NCBI RefSeq assembly: GCF_002453355.1
Contig: NZ_DKGQ01000020.1
Coordinates: 1-64,000, forward strand
Length of the DNA: 64,000 nucleotides
Source: Psychrobacter sp. UBA6766
GTDB lineage: Bacteria; Pseudomonadota; Gammaproteobacteria; Pseudomonadales; Moraxellaceae
Direction: 5' to 3'
Each line of letters opens with the position of its first letter. Position 1 is the first letter of the stretch. A program made the position numbers and the translations under genes. Shown piece after piece: positions 25,839-35,192 of this stretch. The notes beneath the pieces are model-generated. The model ran no database searches and was not told the origin of the DNA. It worked only from the letters and a program-made list of their open reading frames with translations.

Positions 25839-26396
25839 TCAGCCTTTCAAACTGCCTTCCTTTGCTAACTCTTCAATCCCTGCTGTTTCATGAGCTTTGA
25901 ATGGATAACGATCTGCCATGATTATCCATTTGTTAGAGCTTTTAGCGATTTTTTTAGATATTCGTTTATTGCTTAGGCTATTTTTATCAAATACAGTTTG
26001 TATCAGTAGAATATCGATATCCATGGTGACTTCTTTTATTGGTGTTTGTGCTTCCGTTAGACGTTGTCTATGACAGTCACTTTCAATTTGTTTAAATATC
26101 TGCTGTAACTGTTGTAAACTGATGGGTGTATCGAGTACAAGATAAACACACTGATTGGTATAATCGGGTTTTGGTAGCTCAGGCGTAGAGGTAAAATCAG
26201 GATTTTGAAATGCCGTTGAGAGCTGTATTTCACCTAAAGCCGCAAGCTGTTCACGGGCGTACGGTAAGTATTTTTCGGCTTGATAATTACTCCCTAAGGC
26301 GAGCAGTACTGCCGATACAGAATGCGTTTGCAGCTGTTCAGGCGCGTACTGTTTTAACTCTTCAAGACCCAAATCAGCCAATGCTTTATGTGTCAT
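25839..26396 (-). CDS. folK: Divergent HPPK (folK-like) pterin pyrophosphokinase
   Basis: The family adds pyrophosphate to hydroxymethyldihydropterin in folate synthesis. The 185 residues show ALGSNYQAEKYL near the start of the domain and the metal-binding DIDILL late. The usual GPRxxDxDIL motif reads KEVTMDIDILL: both aspartates remain but the Gly-Pro-Arg is lost. A roughly 27-residue N-terminal extension and a C-terminal tail are also unlike E. coli FolK. It starts 4 bases after the folB stop, so it is in the folB operon, which supports a folate role. Activity may be reduced or altered; a canonical folK could exist elsewhere. Confidence 0.75.
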   Translation of the reverse strand: MTHKALADLGLEELKQYAPEQLQTHSVSAVLLALGSNYQAEKYLPYAREQLAALGEIQLSTAFQNPDFTSTPELPKPDYTNQCVYLVLDTPISLQQLQQIFKQIESDCHRQRLTEAQTPIKEVTMDIDILLIQTVFDKNSLSNKRISKKIAKSSNKWIIMADRYPFKAHETAGIEELAKEGSLKG

Positions 26397-26400
26397 CAGA

Positions 26401-26805
26401 TTAACTATCTTGGTTTATATTGGATTCGGCTATTAAGCCTTTGGGATAACGGGTGATTTGCACCCCAACCGCATCCGCTTGTTGAATAGCTGTTGGCTTG
26501 GCAACGCTTAACGTTATTTTATGACAGTTGTATTTTTCCAGTAACTTATCTGCAATTTGACCAGCCAAATGCTCAAGCAGCTGCGCTTGAATGGCTTGGC
26601 ACCATGCGCTGACATCATCACAGACTGCTTTATAGTTCAGCGCATCATTAACATCATCTGAGATGGCCGCACGGCTGATGTCGGTTTCAAGCGCAATATC
26701 AATCAGCAAAGGTTGCGTGATGGCGCGTTCCCACGCATAAACACCAATGACCGCTTCTACGGTTAAGCCTTTGACAAATACCACATCAAATTCGGTATGA
26801 AACAT
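26401..26805 (-). CDS. folB: Dihydroneopterin aldolase
   Basis: Converts dihydroneopterin to hydroxymethyldihydropterin and glycolaldehyde. The 134 residues match FolB over the whole length: VFVKGLTVEAVIGVYAWERA (with the active-site Glu), ISDDVNDALNYKAV and SVAKPTAIQQADAVGVQITR (catalytic Lys). AAGGATAAGCGC precedes the ATG. Operon with folK downstream and the RarD-like gene after it in transcript order is reversed: rarD is transcribed first, then folB, then folK, with 41 and 4 base gaps. Confidence 0.92.
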   Translation of the reverse strand: MFHTEFDVVFVKGLTVEAVIGVYAWERAITQPLLIDIALETDISRAAISDDVNDALNYKAVCDDVSAWCQAIQAQLLEHLAGQIADKLLEKYNCHKITLSVAKPTAIQQADAVGVQITRYPKGLIAESNINQDS

Positions 26806-26846
26806 GCGCTTATCCTTATTTATTATAGTTTTATTTTAAGACAACT

Positions 26847-27800
26847 TTACGATAACGCCTCTTCGCGCAGGCGTTCGGCTTTTAATGCTTTACTCGGACG
26901 ATGGCGCCACAAGTCAATACTAAATAATAACAGCCCGAACCAAATCAAGCCAAATACCGCGAGGCGATGCAAGTCAAAAGGCTCGTTATAATAAAATACC
27001 GCCAAGAAGAAAATAAAGGTCGGCGTCAGATAATTCATAAAACTTAGAATACTAAAGGCGACCATCTTAGTCGATTTATTAAATAACAATAATGGTATCA
27101 GCGTAATCGGGCCTGCCAGCATCAAAAGCCAGATGTTTGAGGTAAACCAAAAACTTAACTGACTACTTACCACATCGGCTTGCCAAAACCACCATAAACA
27201 AATCGGCACTAGCATGGTAGTTTCTACAAACATAGCGTCAACAGCCGTAAGCGGTGTTTGGCGCTGGATAGTGCCATAAGTACTAAAACTAAAGGCTAAA
27301 ATCAGCGATATCCATGGCAAGCTTCCAATCATAACCACTTGGATCAACACCGATAATAAGGCAAAACCAATAGCAACCCACTGTAAAGGACGCAAGCGTT
27401 CTTTAAATAAAATCATTGATAGCGCGACGCCGACCAGGGGTCCGATAAAGTATCCCAAACTGGCCTCAAGAATGTGGTCGTGGTTGACCGCCCAAACATA
27501 AGTTAGCCAGTTGGTGGCAATAATCAGTCCCGATATAAAGGAGAATGCTATCCATCTCGGGTTTTTCTTTAGTGTATCAATCCACTGCCAGCGCTTGGTC
27601 ACCACCAACACGATAAGCAGGCAAGCAAACGTCCATATTATGCGGTGACCGATAATCTCGGTGGCATCATAAGCGGCGAGCTGCTTAAAGTATAACGGAA
27701 AAGCCCCCCAAATAAAGAACGCTGTCAGCGCGGTAGCAATACCGCGTCTGGATGTTTGAATAGGAGCAACGGTTTTTTTGACGACGTTTTGAGTAGTCAT
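26847..27800 (-). CDS. rarD: RarD-like EamA-family permease
   Basis: Inner-membrane protein of the drug/metabolite transporter superfamily with about ten hydrophobic helices. The opening RRGIATALTAFFIWGAFPLYFK, ATEIIGHRIIWTF and GYFIGPLVGVALSMILFKERL are typical of RarD. Substrate is unknown for the family. The ATG at 27800 is used; the longer reading begins with TTG at 27812 and neither has a strong ribosome site. A 10-bp inverted repeat (CTTACTTTTA, 27838-27847 with 27864-27873) lies 38 bases upstream. Confidence 0.87.
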   Translation of the reverse strand: MTTQNVVKKTVAPIQTSRRGIATALTAFFIWGAFPLYFKQLAAYDATEIIGHRIIWTFACLLIVLVVTKRWQWIDTLKKNPRWIAFSFISGLIIATNWLTYVWAVNHDHILEASLGYFIGPLVGVALSMILFKERLRPLQWVAIGFALLSVLIQVVMIGSLPWISLILAFSFSTYGTIQRQTPLTAVDAMFVETTMLVPICLWWFWQADVVSSQLSFWFTSNIWLLMLAGPITLIPLLLFNKSTKMVAFSILSFMNYLTPTFIFFLAVFYYNEPFDLHRLAVFGLIWFGLLLFSIDLWRHRPSKALKAERLREEALS

Positions 27801-28069
27801 AAGACAATACAACTTTTTAGAGCAAAGCGCGCCCTCACTTACTTTTAAACCATCATAAAGTCATAAAAGTAAGGACGCAGGGTTACTACAGATAGGATAA
27901 AAGGTAAAAAGCAATGGGTTAATGCCAATACGGCACCAACACATTGCTCACGACAACTGCTATTTTAAAATAAATTTTACAACAAATTAAAAAATACGCT
28001 TTTGAACTTCAGAAAATAAAACTTTAAAAGTTAAGAATGTTTCTTATCAGGTTAATACTAACTTCCGTA

Positions 28070-30448
28070 TTACGCCGCACTATCATTAACTTGAATGGAC
28101 ATGCCAATTTGATTGGCAAGCTCTGCAAATCCTGGGAAGCTGGTATTGACGGTTTCAACGCCTTCAATGGTAATCTGCTTCGATGCGCGTAAGCTGGCAA
28201 CCGCAAAGCTCATGGCAATGCGGTGATCATGATGCGAGGTGATATATCCGCCGCCAAAGACAGGTTGGCTATTATTTACAGCGTCATTTTGACCTTCACC
28301 GCCTTTGCTTTCAATGCCCTTACCTTCAATACCTTTACCTTGAATAATCAAACCATCCTCAGTGACGGTACAATCAACACCGAGAGTTTGTAGCCCTTCT
28401 GCCATCACTGCAATACGATCAGATTCTTTCACACGTAATTCTTTTGCACCAGTTAGCACCGTACGGCCTTGTGCGCAGCTGGCCGCAATAAACAACACTG
28501 GAAATTCATCAATCGCAAGTGGTACCAGATATTCTGGAATATCGATACCTTGTAGGTTTGAGCTGCGTATCGTGATATCAGCCACAGGCTCGCCGCCGAC
28601 ATGGGTTTCATTACTTAGGCTAATATCAGCATTCATCAATTTAAGAATATCAATAATACCAGTACGTGTCGGATTGATGCCAACTTGCGTTAGCGTCAGC
28701 TCGCTATCTTGGCTAATAGCAGCAGCGACCATAAAAAACGCAGCAGATGAAATATCGGCAGGAACAGCGATATCACCGCCAGTGAGCGTACCACCTCCTT
28801 TCACGCTGATGCGATTGCCGTCAACTTTTACTGGATAACCAAATGCTGACAGCATACGCTCGGTATGGTCACGGCTGACTTCAGGTTGAATAACGGTCGT
28901 GGTACCTTCTGCCCAAAGTCCCGCTAATAATAAGCAAGATTTAATCTGCGCAGAAGCGACCGGCATCTCATAATCGATACCTTGCAGCGGCTCACCGACA
29001 GTGTCGCGACCCGTAATACTAAGCGGCGCCGTACCATGATGACCAGTACTTTGAATGATGGCACCCATCTCACGTAATGGCGCGGCGACACGCTCCATCG
29101 GCCTTTTATTAAGACTGGTATCACCCGTCAACACACTGTCAAAAGATTGCGCGGCTAATATACCAGCTAACAGGCGCATACTGGTACCCGAGTTGCCCAT
29201 ATATAGTGGTGTTTTGCTTGGCTTAAGACCATTCATACCAACGCCATGGATGGTTAATTTACCATTATCAGGTCCTTCAATACTCACGCCCATATCACGA
29301 AACGCTTGCAAGGTAGCAAGCGCATCTTCCCCTTCCAAAAATCCTGTGACATTAGTCACGCCTGTTGCAAGGCTGCCGAGCATAATACTGCGATGCGAGA
29401 TAGACTTATCACCAGGAATGGTAATGGTGCCAGAGACGGTATTGCTTGGAGAAATAAGGTAAGAAACTGACATGGCAGAGGTATCCGTATAAGGGGTGCT
29501 GGCTAACATATGGCCAAAATGTCGCCGTGCGGCTTGCGCGCGGCCCAAAAGTCCCATTAGGGCGGTTGAATCTTTATCAATGATAAGCTGACGCATGGTC
29601 TGTAAATAAACGCTGTACTCATCAAGGGCGCTTACAATCGCGCTTTGGTTGGCAAAAAATATATCGTGCCACATTTTAGGATCACTGGCAGCGATGCGGC
29701 TAAAGTCGCGAAAACCGCCTGCCGCATAGCGAAACATATCTAAATTGTCATCGTGGCTTGCCAACTGCTCGACCAGATTAAACGCCAGCAGATGTGGCAG
29801 ATGACTGGTATGCGCCAAGATAGCATCATGACGATCAGCGGCCATCGGCATGACGGTTGCGCCCACCGCTTCCCATAACTGCCGCAGCTTAGCAATGGCA
29901 TTATCACAAGTCGTTGGCAGCTCGCAGATAATGACGCTATGATTGACAAATAAATTGGCGCGCCTGGCATGATACCCTGAATTTTCAGCACCAGCAATCG
30001 GATGCGCGGGAACAAAGCCAGTCGGTAGCGGGTTAAATACCGCTTCTGCCGCCTCAATGATATTAACCTTGGTACTACAAACATCGGTAATGAGACAATC
30101 AGCCGCAAGCTGACCCTTACCCATGGCAGCTTTAATATCGACAAATACAGCCTCTACCGCTTGTACTGGCACAGCGATAACAATCAGGTCACTACCCGAT
30201 ACTGCTTCACTTAAAATACCACTACCCGCATCTAGTAAGCCATGTTGCATGGCTTCGTCGATGCTTGGCGCATGTCTATCAACCGCCACTAAGCGCTCAC
30301 TTAAGCCATTGTCTTTAATGGCTTGGGCAAGGCTTGCACCAATCAGCCCTAGACCAATGACACAAACTTGCTTAAATAGCGGCTGCGTAGAGAATGAGGT
30401 TGCTATATTTACCGTGGGCGTATAGATGCGATGGTTTACTTTTTGCAT
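28070..30448 (-). CDS. Fused prephenate dehydrogenase and EPSP synthase (TyrA-AroA)
   Basis: One 792-residue chain for two steps of aromatic amino-acid synthesis. Residues about 25-310 are TyrA: NAD(P)-binding CVIGLGLIGASLAQAI, then HPIAGAENSGYHARRANLF. Residues about 330-790 are AroA: GTITIPGDKSISHRSIML, LYMGNSGTSMRLLAG, MPVASAQIKSCLLLAGLW, RDHTERML, VKESDRIAVMAEGL and HHDHRIAMSFAVA. A low-complexity insert in AroA (KGIEGKGIESKGGEG near 735) is unusual. The fusion is known from the Moraxellaceae and relatives. It is last in pheA-hisC-tyrA/aroA, 37 bases after hisC. No strong ribosome site, which fits translation within the operon. Confidence 0.95.
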   Translation of the reverse strand: MQKVNHRIYTPTVNIATSFSTQPLFKQVCVIGLGLIGASLAQAIKDNGLSERLVAVDRHAPSIDEAMQHGLLDAGSGILSEAVSGSDLIVIAVPVQAVEAVFVDIKAAMGKGQLAADCLITDVCSTKVNIIEAAEAVFNPLPTGFVPAHPIAGAENSGYHARRANLFVNHSVIICELPTTCDNAIAKLRQLWEAVGATVMPMAADRHDAILAHTSHLPHLLAFNLVEQLASHDDNLDMFRYAAGGFRDFSRIAASDPKMWHDIFFANQSAIVSALDEYSVYLQTMRQLIIDKDSTALMGLLGRAQAARRHFGHMLASTPYTDTSAMSVSYLISPSNTVSGTITIPGDKSISHRSIMLGSLATGVTNVTGFLEGEDALATLQAFRDMGVSIEGPDNGKLTIHGVGMNGLKPSKTPLYMGNSGTSMRLLAGILAAQSFDSVLTGDTSLNKRPMERVAAPLREMGAIIQSTGHHGTAPLSITGRDTVGEPLQGIDYEMPVASAQIKSCLLLAGLWAEGTTTVIQPEVSRDHTERMLSAFGYPVKVDGNRISVKGGGTLTGGDIAVPADISSAAFFMVAAAISQDSELTLTQVGINPTRTGIIDILKLMNADISLSNETHVGGEPVADITIRSSNLQGIDIPEYLVPLAIDEFPVLFIAASCAQGRTVLTGAKELRVKESDRIAVMAEGLQTLGVDCTVTEDGLIIQGKGIEGKGIESKGGEGQNDAVNNSQPVFGGGYITSHHDHRIAMSFAVASLRASKQITIEGVETVNTSFPGFAELANQIGMSIQVNDSAA

Positions 30449-30485
30449 ATTATTTTAATTATCATATCACTTATAGGGTGTTCCA

Positions 30486-31628
30486 TTAATCATCAGTCAA
30501 GATAGAGCGCAAAGTATCAATGAGGCGCATATTGTCTTCTGCAACCCCTACGGTAATGCGCAGCCAATTAGGCAAGCCATAGCTGTTTAATGGACGCACA
30601 ATAACGCCTTGCTCGAGCAATGCTTGATGAATAGAGGCCGCGTTTATGTCTTCCATTTCAACTTCTATTTCTACCATAATAAAATTGGCATGCGACTTAA
30701 TAAATCCCAACCCTAATGCGTCAAACTGCTTTTCTAGCCAGCGCATTTGCTCTTGGTTAGTGAGCCGCGTTCTTTCAATAAATTCTTGATCAGCAAGCGC
30801 CGCTGCCGCCGCCGCTAAAGCGACTCTACTGACGTTAAATGGTTGACGAATACGATTGAGTAAATCCGCAATGGCTACTGAGCTTAACGCATAACCGACA
30901 CGTAAACCTGCCAATCCATAAGCTTTTGAAAAGGTACGTACAATAACCATATTATTAAATTCATCCAAGAGTACCCGATTATTACTCTCAGGACTATATT
31001 CGATGTAAGCTTCATCTAACACGACCAACACCGAGCTTGGCACACTAGCGACAAACTCATGTAACTCTTGCTGCGTAAGCTGGGTACCAGTTGGATTGTT
31101 TGGATTAGCGATGAACACTATCTTAGTATTTAAGTTGTCATTTACCGCCTGACTCATCGCTTTTAAATTATGACCAAAACGATTGGCAGGCACTTCCACG
31201 CCTTTTGCGCCTTGCATTTTAGCCAGCATCGGATAAACGATAAAAGCATATTGACTATAAACGATGGCATCATCAGCGCCAGCAAAACTACGCGCTAAGA
31301 TATCAAGCAAATCATCTGAGCCATTACCTAAAGTGATTTGCTCAACACTAACGTCATTAAAGTCAGCAAGCGCTTGTTTTAGATAATAACCATTGCCATC
31401 AGGATAACGTGCCAGCTGACCCAACTGCTCGGTAATCGCAAGCGTAACGTGTGGTGAGCAGCCTCTTGGATTTTCATTACTGGCAAGTTTGACCACATCT
31501 GAGACGCCAAACTCGCGCGTCAACTCTTCAACTGGCTTCCCCGTCTGATAAGGTACCAGCTCTAAAATACTGTCATAGGCAGGTACAAGCGGTGATAAAT
31601 TTGACTTTGTCGACTGAGATGACTGCAT
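30486..31628 (-). CDS. hisC: Histidinol-phosphate/aromatic aminotransferase (HisC class)
   Basis: PLP-dependent aminotransferase of 380 residues. Visible: ASNENPRGCSP, NGSDDLLDIL, ANPNNPTGTQL, VLDEAYIEYSP and the PLP lysine in RTFSKAYGLAGLRVGY, plus the C-terminal RPLNSYGLPNWLRITVG. Lying between pheA and tyrA/aroA, it is the supraoperon-type HisC and probably acts on aromatic keto acids as well as, or instead of, imidazole acetol phosphate; that choice is inferred from position. AAGGA lies 7 bases before the ATG. Confidence 0.92.
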   Translation of the reverse strand: MQSSQSTKSNLSPLVPAYDSILELVPYQTGKPVEELTREFGVSDVVKLASNENPRGCSPHVTLAITEQLGQLARYPDGNGYYLKQALADFNDVSVEQITLGNGSDDLLDILARSFAGADDAIVYSQYAFIVYPMLAKMQGAKGVEVPANRFGHNLKAMSQAVNDNLNTKIVFIANPNNPTGTQLTQQELHEFVASVPSSVLVVLDEAYIEYSPESNNRVLLDEFNNMVIVRTFSKAYGLAGLRVGYALSSVAIADLLNRIRQPFNVSRVALAAAAAALADQEFIERTRLTNQEQMRWLEKQFDALGLGFIKSHANFIMVEIEVEMEDINAASIHQALLEQGVIVRPLNSYGLPNWLRITVGVAEDNMRLIDTLRSILTDD

Positions 31629-31665
31629 GATTTATCCTTAAGAGTGATAACGTATCTGCTATTAG

Positions 31666-31736
31666 TAAGAGCGTGTCCTTAGGGCAATCAATAGATATCT
31701 ACAATCAATAGACATCTAGATGAAGACGCATCCTAA
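31666..31736. repeat. Probable short MITE fragment between pheA and hisC
   Basis: TAAGAGCGTGTCCTT on the left and GAAGACGCATCCTAA on the right resemble decayed forms of the terminal repeat TAGGGCGTGTCTTC. Inside are two tandem 17-bp units, CAATCAATAGAYATCTA (31685-31701 and 31702-31718). It sits in the 148-base gap inside the operon. Confidence 0.45.
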
Positions 31737-31776
31737 TTTTTGCTATCGATTTGACAAACAACTTGGTTAAGCCAAT

Positions 31777-32958
31777 TTATAGGACGGCTTTTGGGTAAGA
31801 GCCTAGAATGCGTAAATCTTTGACCAATGGACGAATATCAGCGATCGCAGCGCTCACATTTGCATCTTCAATGTGCCCATCCATGTCAATAAAAAATACA
31901 TAAGCCCATTTATTCGGGCGTTCAGGACGCGTTTCGATACTGGTCATCGACACGCCATGATAGGACAATGGCTTTAAAATTTCGATCAAAGCGCCTGCTT
32001 TATCATGCGCTGAAACCATGATTGAGGTTTTATCTTGACCAGATGGCGCAATCGCCTCGTGACCAATGATCAGGAAACGTGTGGTATTGCTAGGATTGTC
32101 TTCGATGTTCGAATACAGCTTATGTAAATCGTACTCTGCCGCCGCCACATCACCGGCAATCGCTGCTGAATGCCATTCATTTTTTAATCGGCGAGCAGCC
32201 TCACCATTGCTTGATACTGCCACGCGCTCGACATTGGGATAATTGACATCGAGCCAATGACGACACTGTGCCAATGACTGCTGATGTGAGTAGATACGGC
32301 TTAAGCCATCAAGCTTAGTATGTTCAGCGACCAAGAAGTTTTGATGAATAGGCAACTCAACTTCACCAATTATTTTTAAGGTGGAAGATAGGAAGCCATC
32401 TAACGTATGGTTCACCACGCCCTCGGATGAGTTTTCGACTGGCACCACGCCATACATCGCCGTACCCGCTTCGACTTCGCGGAAGACATCAGTGATGGTG
32501 TTTAGCGGTACAGTATCGGCAGCTTTCCCGAAGTGCTTAAGCGCTGCAGCATGAGTAAAGGTACCAATAGGACCTAAGAACGCAATGCGTTGAGGTGCTT
32601 CTAAATCCAAGCAGACTGACATAATCTCACGGAACAATCGTGCCATTTTTTCATCAGCGATTGGTCCAGTATTTCGTTCCATTACCGCTTTTAACACTTG
32701 CGCTTCACGCTCAGGACGATAAAAAATAGGGTTGGTTTTTTCTGCTTCAGGACTATTGGCAACATGGTCTTTTTTTGCCGTCGCCACTTGCTGAGCCAGT
32801 TTGGCACGGTTGTTAATCAGCGTCTGAATTTCGCAGTCTACCGCATCGATACTTTGGCGCAACGTATTTAAAAGCGCTTTATCAGTTGCAGTCCCATCAA
32901 CGCTTGCAGAGGTTTGGTTTAGGTTATTTACATTTTGCTCTGGTGACTGCTCACTCAT
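31777..32958 (-). CDS. pheA: Chorismate mutase / prephenate dehydratase (P-protein)
   Basis: Makes phenylpyruvate from chorismate. The 393 residues hold an AroQ chorismate mutase (LRQSIDAVDCEIQTLINNRAKLAQQVA), prephenate dehydratase (IAFLGPIGTFTHAAALKHFG, VVPVENSSEGVVNHTLD, NTTRFLIIG) and a C-terminal ACT domain (GALIEILKPLSYHGVSMTSIETRP) for phenylalanine feedback, with ETRP in place of the common ESRP. Start ATG 32958 follows AAGGA; a longer in-frame reading to 33075 is rejected. First gene of the aromatic block; no Phe-rich leader peptide was found upstream. Confidence 0.95.
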   Translation of the reverse strand: MSEQSPEQNVNNLNQTSASVDGTATDKALLNTLRQSIDAVDCEIQTLINNRAKLAQQVATAKKDHVANSPEAEKTNPIFYRPEREAQVLKAVMERNTGPIADEKMARLFREIMSVCLDLEAPQRIAFLGPIGTFTHAAALKHFGKAADTVPLNTITDVFREVEAGTAMYGVVPVENSSEGVVNHTLDGFLSSTLKIIGEVELPIHQNFLVAEHTKLDGLSRIYSHQQSLAQCRHWLDVNYPNVERVAVSSNGEAARRLKNEWHSAAIAGDVAAAEYDLHKLYSNIEDNPSNTTRFLIIGHEAIAPSGQDKTSIMVSAHDKAGALIEILKPLSYHGVSMTSIETRPERPNKWAYVFFIDMDGHIEDANVSAAIADIRPLVKDLRILGSYPKAVL

Positions 32959-33502
32959 TACCGCCCATCCTTTTCTAATGTTGTTGCTAAAATTGTTTCT
33001 GAGTTTTACAACTGTTGTTTTATAACTTATAACTGCTAGAGATGACTGTTTGTTCGATAGAATTATTTTAATCATAAATGCTGATGTCTTTCTTATGTTT
33101 CGCGCAAGCCAAACCGCTGATCGGCTCTACTATAGCAAAAACTATCGACAGTGCCCATTCGTAAATGTGCGTAAATACGCGGAAATGCGCAATTTGCCGT
33201 AAATATTAGCACAGTTATACTCTACAGCGGACAAGCCTTGTAAAACTATAAAGGCTACAACCGCTCAAATCTATGATACAGTTTAAAGGCTCTTATTAAA
33301 GGTAGCTAGTTTTAACCACCCTTAAGCTTTAACATGGCATATTTTTAATAACATTGACGCTTAGTAGGTTTGGATTTTAAAAAACCTCTAGAAACACTAC
33401 CATGATAAACAGCTTTTTGAAAAAACATCATGAACAATAAAATGAAATAACAAACTTTAAGAAGAACATTACCACGTTAATTGACCACACCAAGGATATC
33501 TG
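32959..33502. promoter_or_regulatory. Divergent upstream region of pheA and tal
   Basis: No gene is supported. It must carry both promoters. CGTAAAT occurs three times (33160-33166, 33170-33176, 33198-33204). No attenuator with a Phe-rich leader was recognised on the minus strand. Confidence 0.4.
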
Positions 33503-34444
33503 ATGAGCGCATTACAACAGCTTCGCACCATGACCACTATTGTCGCTGATACGGGCGACCTTGCCGCCATTGCGCGTCTAAAACCCATCGATGCCACGAC
33601 CAATCCTAGCCTGATTACCAAAGCCCTCATTCATCCTGATAATGAAGCGATGATGTCAGAAACTATGAGTCGCCATCGCGGCGACGTTGATGCGGTAATT
33701 GATGAATTAACCGTTCAAATTGGCTGCAATATTCTGGCGTTGATTGAAGGTCGCGTTTCGACCGAAGTCGATGCACGCTTGTCTTATGACACCCAAGCGA
33801 CCATTGATAAAGCCTTACGCTTTATGGAAGCCTATCAAAAAGCTGGTATTGATTCAGAGCGTGTCTTAATTAAAATGGCTGCAACGTGGCAAGGGATTGA
33901 AGCGGCACGTTATCTTGAAACGCAGGGCATCCACTGTAATCTGACTTTACTGTTTGGTCAGCATCAAGCGATTGCTTGTGCCGATGCTGGCGTTACTTTA
34001 ATTTCGCCATTTGTTGGACGTATTTTAGATTGGCAAAAACGCCAACAAAACCGCCAAAACGTCCCAGCCTCAGATGATATGGGCGTCCAATCGGTCAAGC
34101 TCATTTACCAATATTACAAGCAACATGGCTATAAAACGCAAGTAATGGGCGCAAGTTTTCGCTCGACCGAGCAAATATTAGCATTAGCAGGCTGTGATTT
34201 ATTAACCATTGCGCCCAATCTGATTGATGAGCTAGCGGCAATGGATGTCGAAGTGACGCGTCAATTGTCGCCAAGCATGTCCATGGAATTGGCCGACATG
34301 GCGAAAGTCAGCTTAACACATGACGAATTTAGTGCGGCCTATCAGCAAGACACTGTTACGCAAGACTTATTACCCAAAGGAATCGATGGCTTTATCGGTG
34401 CGCGTGATGAGCTTGCGCAAATGCTAGCAGCCATGCGAAATTAA
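33503..34444 (+). CDS. tal: Transaldolase
   Basis: Pentose-phosphate enzyme that moves a dihydroxyacetone unit between sugar phosphates. The 313-residue protein matches TalB length. IDATTNPSLITKA lies near the N-terminus and the Schiff-base lysine is K124 in RVLIKMAATWQGIEAA, followed by HCNLTLLFGQHQAIACADAGVTLISPFVGRI. AAGGATATCTG precedes the ATG. Single-gene unit divergent from pheA. Confidence 0.95.
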   Translation: MSALQQLRTMTTIVADTGDLAAIARLKPIDATTNPSLITKALIHPDNEAMMSETMSRHRGDVDAVIDELTVQIGCNILALIEGRVSTEVDARLSYDTQATIDKALRFMEAYQKAGIDSERVLIKMAATWQGIEAARYLETQGIHCNLTLLFGQHQAIACADAGVTLISPFVGRILDWQKRQQNRQNVPASDDMGVQSVKLIYQYYKQHGYKTQVMGASFRSTEQILALAGCDLLTIAPNLIDELAAMDVEVTRQLSPSMSMELADMAKVSLTHDEFSAAYQQDTVTQDLLPKGIDGFIGARDELAQMLAAMRN

Positions 34445-34483
34445 CTGCCATATTTTTACCTTTTATGCGTTTGCTTGCTAATC

Positions 34484-34520
34484 ACAAGGTCTGAGATTGT
34501 CTCAGTGTGAACCTCTTGTC
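34484..34520 (+). other. Possible stem-loop after tal
   Basis: CTGAGA-TTG-TCTCAG forms a tight hairpin inside a looser outer pairing of ACAAGGT with ACCTCTTGT. No T run follows, so its role as terminator is unclear. Confidence 0.4.
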
Positions 34521-34595
34521 ATAAAAGAAATTTGCCTGCCTATATTAAGTTGGCTATGATAAGCAACTTTATATAACAAAAAGCAAGGCTCGATT

Positions 34596-35105
34596 ATGAA
34601 ACGGCTAGCAGTGATATTAGCAGGTAGTACGCTTGCAATGAGTGCCCATGCGGTAAACTGGTTAGAGATATCAAAAAGTCAAACTGGCTCTGTTTTTAGC
34701 TTAGATTTAGATTCTATCGAACGCTCAGACATTCATATTATTGACGAAAAAGCGGTCGAAAATATTACCGTCTCTATTCGTAGAACCTACCCTGCACCAA
34801 AAGATATGGCCAAAGACAGTAAGGAAAAAGAAATAAAAGATAAGGAAAGTACAGATACAGCAGCTAACAAAACGATGAAAGAAACCAGCATTCATCATAG
34901 CGATCAGCAATGGCTTATCGCTTGCAAGGACTCTAGTTACTATCGGCGCGCATACGTTAACTACGCATCTGATGATAAAGTGTTGAAATCTTGGCAATCA
35001 GATAAGCCGATACTGACAACCAAAGACTTTAAAATTACTAAGCCAAAAACGATTAGTCGCCTGTTAATAGAACAAGCCTGTAAAAATTATCAGCAAGATA
35101 AGTAA
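34596..35105 (+). CDS. Exported protein of unknown function, possibly surface-adhesin-E-like
   Basis: A 169-residue protein with a clean signal peptide (MKRLAVILAGSTLAMSAHA). The mature part begins VNWLEISKSQTGSVFSLDLDSI, has a lysine/glutamate-rich middle (DMAKDSKEKEIKDKES) and two cysteines (in WLIACKDSS and EQACKNY) that could form a disulfide. The pattern of a W-x-E-x-x-x opening, a YRRAYVNYAS strand and a C-terminal LIEQACK is like small periplasmic proteins related to Haemophilus protein E, but I am not sure of this. GCAAGGCTCGATT precedes the ATG. Confidence 0.7.
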   Translation: MKRLAVILAGSTLAMSAHAVNWLEISKSQTGSVFSLDLDSIERSDIHIIDEKAVENITVSIRRTYPAPKDMAKDSKEKEIKDKESTDTAANKTMKETSIHHSDQQWLIACKDSSYYRRAYVNYASDDKVLKSWQSDKPILTTKDFKITKPKTISRLLIEQACKNYQQDK

Positions 35106-35137
35106 AATAAGTTAAGACGAACAAATAAATGCCATTA

Positions 35138-35173
35138 AAAAAAGCGCGCTGAACTCGCTCAGCGCGCTTTTTT
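35138..35173. terminator. Bidirectional terminator between the exported protein and apt
   Basis: AAAAAAGCGCGCTGA (35138-35152) pairs perfectly with TCAGCGCGCTTTTTT (35159-35173) around a 6-base loop. Confidence 0.92.
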
Positions 35174-35192
35174 ATACGAAATAATCAATTAT

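Noticed and set aside
32959..33075. In-frame N-terminal extension of pheA
   Set aside because: AAGGA is correctly spaced before ATG 32958. The extra residues have no relation to chorismate mutase and the region looks like ordinary leader DNA.
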